Origin: Clostridiales bacterium
GTDB taxonomy: Bacteria > Bacillota > Clostridia > Saccharofermentanales > UBA5734
Assembly: GCA_007135995.1 (NCBI GenBank)
Contig: SLHU01000354.1
Span: forward strand, 1 to 5,968
Reading direction: 5' to 3'
DNA: 5,968 nucleotides
The position numbers and the translations under genes are program-made. The notes under the pieces are model-generated. The model was not told the DNA's origin. It did no database searches and worked only from the letters and a program-made list of their open reading frames with translations. Positions 1 through 4,558 of this stretch are shown here, one piece after another; the stretch's first letter is position 1, and each line of letters starts with the position of its first letter.

Positions 1-260
1 AATGCCGCAGTCAAACCCATCACTGTGATGCCGGACTGCCTGAGCACGTAATACATGGAGTTGCCGGACTGGAATGCGTAGCCGTCGCTCATACTAGCTG
101 AAAAAAGCATAATCAAGCCGAAACTGATCATGATCAGCATGACAACCAGCAGACTGCTGCTCATACGCCTGGAAGGCTCAAAAACACCCGTCGCACCGGG
201 GATCCGGCCGATATCCTGCTGATCTTTCTGCATATTTTTTTCATCAAATAATCTTTGCAT
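1..260 (-). CDS. ftsW: FtsW/SpoVE-type SEDS peptidoglycan glycosyltransferase, N-terminal part (runs off the window)
   Basis: The frame opens with ATG at 258-260 and stays open to the window edge, giving 86 codons of the N-terminus. The first 33 or so residues are hydrophilic and presumably cytoplasmic. A first membrane segment follows (LLVVMLIMISFGLIMLFSAS), whose end GLIMLFSAS matches the usual TM1 signature of SEDS proteins (G-L-x-M-x-x-S-A-S). The stretch after it (YYVLRQ, then a new hydrophobic run) also fits the family. SEDS proteins polymerise glycan strands from lipid II in the membrane together with a class B PBP; one such PBP lies at the other end of this cluster. The start is supported by GAGAGGA (266-272) five bases upstream; ATG codon 10 is an unlikely alternative. 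Position after mraY supports FtsW. In a spore former the same locus would be called spoVE, and the fragment cannot separate the two. Confidence 0.9.
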   Translation of the reverse strand, partial: MQRLFDEKNMQKDQQDIGRIPGATGVFEPSRRMSSSLLVVMLIMISFGLIMLFSASMSDGYAFQSGNSMYYVLRQSGITVMGLTAA

Positions 261-275
261 GTGTTTCCTCTCGCT

Positions 276-309
276 TTTATCATAATGACTGCAAAAGCTT
301 TATCATAAT
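276..309. repeat. Short direct repeat in the mraY-ftsW gap
   Basis: The 11-mer TTTATCATAAT occurs at 276-286 and 299-309, a 23-nt period. Read on the coding (minus) strand each copy is ATTATGATAAA and contains TATGAT, one base from a sigma-A -10 box. Neither copy has a convincing -35: TTCACT lies 19 nt upstream of the first, and nothing useful lies upstream of the second. GCTTTT at 273-278 can also pair with AAAAGC at 293-298 around a 14-nt loop, just ahead of the ftsW ribosome binding site. A weak ftsW promoter or a regulator site is possible. The repeat is seen; any function is inference. This 80-nt gap holds nothing else I can support. Confidence 0.4.
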
Positions 310-340
310 CGCTGTCAGCTAAGTCGAGTGAACAGACTGC

Positions 341-1348
341 TCAGATCAGCAGCCAGGCTGCCAGGCAGCCTGCCAGTGTAACCAGGCTGAAGATAAGCAC
401 AATCTTATTTTCTTTCCAGCCCCCCAGTTCAAAATGGTGATGAATCGGCGACATTCGAAAGATACGCCGCCCGCCCGTCTTTTTAAAATAAGCAACTTGA
501 ATGATCACTGAAAAAGATTCAATGATGTAGATCATACCGGTCAACAGCATCAGCCAGGGCATCCCGAGTATCAGTGCTGTACCGGCAACAGCCGCCCCTA
601 GTGCCTGTGATCCTGTATCACCCATAAATACCCTGGCAGGGTGGCGATTAAAAATCAAAAACCCCAGACAACCGGCTGCGATCGCCAGGGAAAAGGCATA
701 GGCTGGCAGCGCCGCAGGTATAGCACTCAGCAGTGACCGGCCGATGAGCGCCAGCGCCAGGGCGTTCAGCAGGGTAACACTGGAAGCCAGCCCGTCCACG
801 CCATCTGTCAGGTTAACAGAGTTGCTCATAAAGAACAGATACAACATCACGAAAACAAGATAAGGCAGTCTGATCCAACCCTGAAGATCAATTTGCTGCC
901 CGCTTACTGGTATTCTGATAAATGCCGGCTGCGGTGCCAGATAAAGATAGTAAAAACCAAAAGCGAACGCAAGCAGAAACAGCAGCAGGCTTTTCTGGCG
1001 GACGGACAAACCCTTTCTGTTGATTCTGGTTTTAATCAGATCATCAAGAAAACCCGTCAGGGCAAAAGACAGTGTCAGAAGCAGCAGACTGACCAGCTGC
1101 CGCATGTCTTCATAGCGAAAGGCCAGCAAGAGCATCACCAGCGTCAGCGGCAGAAGAAAAAAGAGGCCCCCGAATGTAGGTGTGCCGCTCTTGATAAAAT
1201 GTGTATGCGGTCCATCTTCTCTGACAGTCTGCCCCACCTGCAGTTTTCTCAGCAGTTTTAAACCAAACACGCCTGTGATGGCTGTCAGAATTAAAACCAG
1301 CCCGAAAGCTGTTAGAAAAAGTTGAATGTGAGTCAGTTCCTGAGGCAT
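341..1348 (-). CDS. mraY: Phospho-N-acetylmuramoyl-pentapeptide transferase MraY
   Basis: MraY transfers phospho-MurNAc-pentapeptide from UDP to undecaprenyl phosphate at the inner face of the membrane, making lipid I. The 335-residue length fits the family. Signatures in order: QTVREDGPHTH and the SGTPTFGG stretch (about 40-61), DDLIK (102-106) with the paired catalytic/Mg aspartates, NLTDGVDGLA (179-188), NRHPARVFMGDTGS (234-247) and SPIHHHFE (300-307) with the triple histidine. About ten hydrophobic segments separate them, as expected for a polytopic enzyme. I place the start at 1348, not at the in-frame ATG at 1402: the latter adds an 18-residue basic leader absent from the family and lies inside murF, while 1348 has AAGGAG six bases upstream. 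It starts one base after the murF stop, so the two are probably translationally coupled. Downstream is ftsW after 80 nt, with no murD between. Confidence 0.98.
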   Translation of the reverse strand: MPQELTHIQLFLTAFGLVLILTAITGVFGLKLLRKLQVGQTVREDGPHTHFIKSGTPTFGGLFFLLPLTLVMLLLAFRYEDMRQLVSLLLLTLSFALTGFLDDLIKTRINRKGLSVRQKSLLLFLLAFAFGFYYLYLAPQPAFIRIPVSGQQIDLQGWIRLPYLVFVMLYLFFMSNSVNLTDGVDGLASSVTLLNALALALIGRSLLSAIPAALPAYAFSLAIAAGCLGFLIFNRHPARVFMGDTGSQALGAAVAGTALILGMPWLMLLTGMIYIIESFSVIIQVAYFKKTGGRRIFRMSPIHHHFELGGWKENKIVLIFSLVTLAGCLAAWLLI

Positions 1349-1349
1349 G

Positions 1350-2897
1350 CTAAACTCCTTTTTCCTGCAGATACGCTGTGATCGTTTCCATCTCCAGGGC
1401 ACGTGATCCTTTAATTAATACATAGTCACCAGGTTTGAGCCATGCTGTCAGTTCCTGCTGCAAGGTTTCTTTATCCGCGGCCTGCATGGTCTGGATATCC
1501 GGAGCAAGCTGGTTCACCCGGCGGGCAATATCTCCAGCCAGATCACCCAGACAGAATACAGCGCTGTAGCCATACTGGACAACCGCCTCACCAACCATTT
1601 GATGCGCCTGCTGTGCGAAATGACCCAGTTCGAGCATACCGCCGAGCACAGCGATCAGTCTGTGCCTGCCGTCAGCCATGACAGCCAATGTCTCTAATGC
1701 TGCTGCCATTGATTCCGGCGCAGCATTATATGTATCATCCATCAAGGTCAGCTCATCCAGATAGATCACACGCTGGCGGTTGCCGACGGACTGATAATCC
1801 GCTGCTCTGGCAGCTGCTTTCTGGGGATCAATGCCAAGTATAACCGCGATGGCCAGACCAGCCAGGAGATTTCTGACCAGATGCAGCCCGGCAGCCGGCA
1901 GACAAAAACCGAATGTCTGGCATTGCTGTTCCTGATTGAATGAAGTGCCGGCTTCTGCGCCGTCCAGGAAGCGGCCGGATGGTCTCGTTTTCTGTTGATC
2001 GGACCTTGTTCTTTCTGTACGTTTGAAAATACTGGCGCGAGCTGTTATCTGCCGCGCGTCCTGCCTGATTTTACCGGCATATAGCCAGAGTTCAGCTTCC
2101 GGCCAGGGTTCTTCAGACACTGTGCTGAAAGCAGCCAGCCTGTAATATGGCGGTTGCTGCTGAAACGCGAGTTTCCGCAGCCATGGATCATCGGCATTTA
2201 TTATCAGCCAGCCACCCGGCTTCAGACCATCGATAATTTCCGCTTTTGCCTTGAAGATGGCTTCGCGGCTGCCAAGATAGGCGATGTGTGACCATCCGAT
2301 CTGCGTCAGCAAAGCAACATCCGGTTTGGCGATTTTACTCAGGAGACTGATTTCACCAGCTGCGCGCATGCCCATTTCCAGAATGACAGCATCATCATCA
2401 GGCCTGGCCTTCAGCAAGGTCTGCGGCAGGCCGATTTCGTTATTCAAATTGCCGTGCGTCTGATGCACATTGATATAAGACCTGAGACAGGCGGCTGTCA
2501 GCTCACGGGTTGTAGTTTTACCAACACTGCCGCTGATCGCGATCACTGTGCCTTTCAGCTGACTTCGATATCCCGCCGCGATTGCCTGCAGGGCGCAAAG
2601 TGTATCATCCACTTCAATTCTTGGTTTTACCATTACTGATTTTCCGGGAAACGCAGCGCCGCGTGCGGTCAGAACAGCAGCAGCACCTTTGCTGAGTGCT
2701 TCGGCCACAAATGCATGCCCGTCAAAACGGCTGCCGCGAAGCGCGACAAACAGACACCCTTGCACCAGCTGGCGCGAATCTGTGACGATGTCAGTAAAGA
2801 TCAGATCTGAGGCGGTATGGCCGGATATCGTATCTGCATAACCGGTCAGGCTGCCACTGGTCCAGTTTAAAACATCAGACAGTTTTAGACGTGCCAT
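1350..2897 (-). CDS. murF: UDP-N-acetylmuramoyl-tripeptide--D-alanyl-D-alanine ligase MurF
   Basis: This cytoplasmic ATP-dependent ligase adds D-Ala-D-Ala to UDP-MurNAc-tripeptide. Visible signs are the N-terminal substrate-binding domain (TDSRQLVQGCLFVALRG, about 39-55, and DGHAF), the ATP loop SGSVGKTTT (122-130), GNLNNEIGLP (149-158), EMGM (174-177), GWSHIAYLGSREAIFKAKAE (201-220) whose lysines include the likely carbamylated one, NADDPW (234-239), GNRQR (372-376), DDTYNAAPES (387-396), LGGMLELG (418-425) and KGSRALEME (496-504). At 515 residues it is longer than the usual 450-460. Most of the excess is a basic, polar insertion at about 291-317 (RTERTRSDQQKTRPSGR core) between the central and C-terminal domains. 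Some conserved positions differ: GLHLVRN where GxHNxxN is usual, NAAP for NANP, and GGM for GDM. ATG 2897 has a strong SD. The reading frame is intact, so I call it functional. Confidence 0.96.
   Translation of the reverse strand: MARLKLSDVLNWTSGSLTGYADTISGHTASDLIFTDIVTDSRQLVQGCLFVALRGSRFDGHAFVAEALSKGAAAVLTARGAAFPGKSVMVKPRIEVDDTLCALQAIAAGYRSQLKGTVIAISGSVGKTTTRELTAACLRSYINVHQTHGNLNNEIGLPQTLLKARPDDDAVILEMGMRAAGEISLLSKIAKPDVALLTQIGWSHIAYLGSREAIFKAKAEIIDGLKPGGWLIINADDPWLRKLAFQQQPPYYRLAAFSTVSEEPWPEAELWLYAGKIRQDARQITARASIFKRTERTRSDQQKTRPSGRFLDGAEAGTSFNQEQQCQTFGFCLPAAGLHLVRNLLAGLAIAVILGIDPQKAAARAADYQSVGNRQRVIYLDELTLMDDTYNAAPESMAAALETLAVMADGRHRLIAVLGGMLELGHFAQQAHQMVGEAVVQYGYSAVFCLGDLAGDIARRVNQLAPDIQTMQAADKETLQQELTAWLKPGDYVLIKGSRALEMETITAYLQEKGV
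1355..1360 (-). promoter_or_regulatory. Ribosome binding site of mraY
   Basis: AAGGAG on the minus strand lies six bases before ATG 1348, inside the last codons of murF. It decides the mraY start over the longer frame opening at 1402. Terminating murF ribosomes would sit directly on this site. Confidence 0.85.
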
Positions 2898-4368
2898 GTG
2901 CGTCCTCCCTGTTCGACGGATTCAGGCAGCGTTCTGCCACCTCTGCGTCATCAAAATGGATCGTCTGATCTTTGAAAATCTGGTATGTCTCATGTCCTTT
3001 ACCGGCGATGAGAATCATATCGCCTGTCTGCGCTTCCTGAATGATTTTCTCAATTGCATGCGCCCGGTCTCTTTCAACCAGGTAACGGCCTCCGGTTGGC
3101 TTGATGCCTGTTATAATATCAGCGATAATCTGATCAGGGTCTTCTGACCTCGGATTATCTGAAGTAATCAGGGCCAGGTCAGCAAGTTCACCGGCAATAC
3201 GCCCCATCTCAAACCGTCTTGTTCGTGACCGGTCGCCGCCGCAGCCAAACACCACTATCAGCCGGTTTGAGGTGTACTCACGCAGGGTCAGCAGCACATG
3301 CTCCAGACTAGCTGCATTGTGGGCATAATCCACCAGAACCTGAAAGTCGCTGTTCCCGGGTACCGGCTGCAGTCTGCCCGGTACTGTAATGTCAGCCAGT
3401 CCCCTGCGAAATGATTCTGTCGAGACCCCTGTCAACCCGGCACATGTAATAGCTGTCAAGGCATTATAAATGTTAAACTGCCCGGGAAGACCTACAAAAA
3501 CAGTGGTCTCACCCCAGGGAGTCATCAGTTCAAACTCACTGCCTATTCTCCCATTCAAGGTTCGCTTCCTGATCTTGCTTGCGCGGATATCAGCGTTGTC
3601 TGAAAGACCAAACGTCAGGCACGGACTTTTCACCGCCGCTCTGACCGTTTCATAACAGTCAAGATCACGATTAACCGCAGCCAGATGGCAACGGTCAAAA
3701 AGCAGCAGTTTGGCTGCCAGATATGCTTCCATCGAAGGATGTTCATGCGGACCGATATGGTCCTCATAGAGATTCGTAAACGCGCCGACGGCATATTCAC
3801 AGCCGTACACACGATCCAGCATCAGACCCTGCGATGAAACTTCCATCACACAGCTGTCCAGCTGACTGGCGGTCATCTCATCAAGTAAAGCCTGCAGATC
3901 ATATGATTCCGGGGTTGTCCGCGAAGCAAACCGTACTGAGTCGCCAATAATGTTCGCCACGGTCCCGATCAGTCCGGTCCTCTGACCCTCAGCTTTCAAA
4001 ATCGCGCGTGTCATGTAGGTTGCGGTCGTTTTACCTTTGGTCCCCGTGATACCCAGCAATTTCAGTTTCCCTGACGGATGATCAAAAAAACGATCCGATA
4101 CATGCGCCAGCCCCCGGCGCGAATTTTCAACACGGACCCAGGGGACAGGCAGATCCGGGACCGGATCCTGGATCATAATCGCTGAAACATTCTGGTCCAG
4201 TGCCTGTCTGATATATTGATGTCCGTCAGTCACAAATCCCCTGACACAGACAAAAAGTGAGCCAGCGCGGGCTTTTCGTGAATCATAAACAACAGAATCA
4301 ATATCAAGATCCAGATCGCCGCTGCTGGCTTTTATATTCAGGCCTTTTATGAGTTCTGCCAGTTGCAT
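2875..4368 (-). CDS. murE: UDP-N-acetylmuramyl-tripeptide synthetase MurE, probably meso-diaminopimelate-adding
   Basis: This cytoplasmic ligase adds the third amino acid to UDP-MurNAc-L-Ala-D-Glu. The 497 residues match the family length. Signatures from ATG 4368: VVYDSRKARAGSLFVCVRG near the N-terminus, the ATP loop GITGTKGKTT (106-115), TTPES (151-155), EVSSQGL (176-182), DHIGPHEHP (203-211), AAK with the likely carbamylated lysine 220, GRLQP (331-335), DYAHNAASLE (347-356), GCGGDRSRTRR (375-385), DNPRSEDP (404-411) and GKGHETYQ (456-463). DNPR is the known specificity motif of diaminopimelate-adding MurE; lysine-adding enzymes differ there. The SSQGL/DHIGP/YAHNA combination is what I remember from Clostridia and differs from the E. 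coli-type SSHAL and YAHTPD. An in-frame GTG at 4431 would add 21 unconserved residues, so I prefer 4368, although its GGGAG (4381-4385) sits 12 nt away. The end overlaps murF by 23 nt. Confidence 0.97.
   Translation of the reverse strand: MQLAELIKGLNIKASSGDLDLDIDSVVYDSRKARAGSLFVCVRGFVTDGHQYIRQALDQNVSAIMIQDPVPDLPVPWVRVENSRRGLAHVSDRFFDHPSGKLKLLGITGTKGKTTATYMTRAILKAEGQRTGLIGTVANIIGDSVRFASRTTPESYDLQALLDEMTASQLDSCVMEVSSQGLMLDRVYGCEYAVGAFTNLYEDHIGPHEHPSMEAYLAAKLLLFDRCHLAAVNRDLDCYETVRAAVKSPCLTFGLSDNADIRASKIRKRTLNGRIGSEFELMTPWGETTVFVGLPGQFNIYNALTAITCAGLTGVSTESFRRGLADITVPGRLQPVPGNSDFQVLVDYAHNAASLEHVLLTLREYTSNRLIVVFGCGGDRSRTRRFEMGRIAGELADLALITSDNPRSEDPDQIIADIITGIKPTGGRYLVERDRAHAIEKIIQEAQTGDMILIAGKGHETYQIFKDQTIHFDDAEVAERCLNPSNREDAHGTSKTV
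2903..2909 (-). promoter_or_regulatory. Ribosome binding site of murF inside murE
   Basis: GGGAGGA on the minus strand lies five bases before ATG 2897 and is entirely inside the murE coding sequence. Together with the 23-nt murE/murF overlap it indicates coupled translation and fixes the murF start. Confidence 0.85.
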
Positions 4369-4393
4369 ATCAATCAGATACTCCCATCTGTAA

Positions 4394-4399
4394 ATTATA
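4394..4399 (-). promoter_or_regulatory. Isolated perfect -10 hexamer before murE
   Basis: TATAAT on the minus strand lies 25 nt before the murE ATG. A start about 7 nt downstream would leave a leader of roughly 20 nt that still includes the GGGAG. The hexamer 17 nt upstream (GGCAGC) is not a -35 box, and there is no TGn extension, so this is a weak candidate. Confidence 0.2.
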
Positions 4400-4401
4400 T
4401 T

Positions 4402-4558
4402 CTGCAGCTGCTTTCTGCTGCCGCCACACACTTTAACTGTCCAACCGGTGTTTCACAGCTGCAGGCACTATTTAATCATCTATTGTAAACTTTCATTCAG
4501 TGCCAGGCAACCGTTTTTCAGAAAGTCAGCGAAGACACTCGTTTGATACACTGCAGCT
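4402..4558. repeat. Three CTGCAG/CAGCTG palindromic elements in the pbp-murE gap
   Basis: On the plus strand CTGCAGCTG is at 4402-4410, its exact reverse complement CAGCTGCAG at 4456-4464, and CTGCAGCT at 4551-4558, where it runs into the PBP stop codon. The first two can pair (9 bp around a 45-nt loop), as can the last two (8 bp). Each also contains a 6-bp palindrome, so dimeric protein binding is an alternative to RNA pairing. Three such elements in 157 bases look non-random. Function is unknown. Confidence 0.35.
4482..4510 (-). promoter_or_regulatory. Candidate sigma-A promoter for murE-murF-mraY
   Basis: On the minus strand TTGCCT (4505-4510, four of six matches to TTGACA) is followed after exactly 17 nt by TACAAT (4482-4487, five of six matches to TATAAT). 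It lies in the only sizeable gap of the window, after the PBP stop. It would start transcription near 4475 and leave a leader of about 107 nt before murE. The small palindrome TGCCAGGCA (4501-4509, plus strand) covers the -35. Read-through from upstream is also expected, since no terminator is visible after the PBP gene. Confidence 0.45.

Noticed and set aside
893..1261. Plus-strand open frame of 122 codons
   Set aside because: It is antisense to mraY, rich in Gln/Lys from the complement of hydrophobic codons, has no ribosome binding site I can see and resembles no family.
1349..1402. Extension of MraY to an ATG at 1402
   Set aside because: It adds a basic leader overlapping murF in another frame, whereas ATG 1348 has a textbook AAGGAG and gives the normal MraY N-terminus.
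4369..4431. Extension of MurE to an in-frame GTG at 4431
   Set aside because: The extra 21 residues (beginning MCGGSRKQLQ) do not resemble MurE, which normally begins close to the M-x-L-x-E-L pattern seen at ATG 4368; a spaced GGGAG precedes 4368.
4440..4557. Rho-independent terminator after the PBP gene
   Set aside because: The palindromes here are short or far apart, and none is followed by a T-run on the coding strand.
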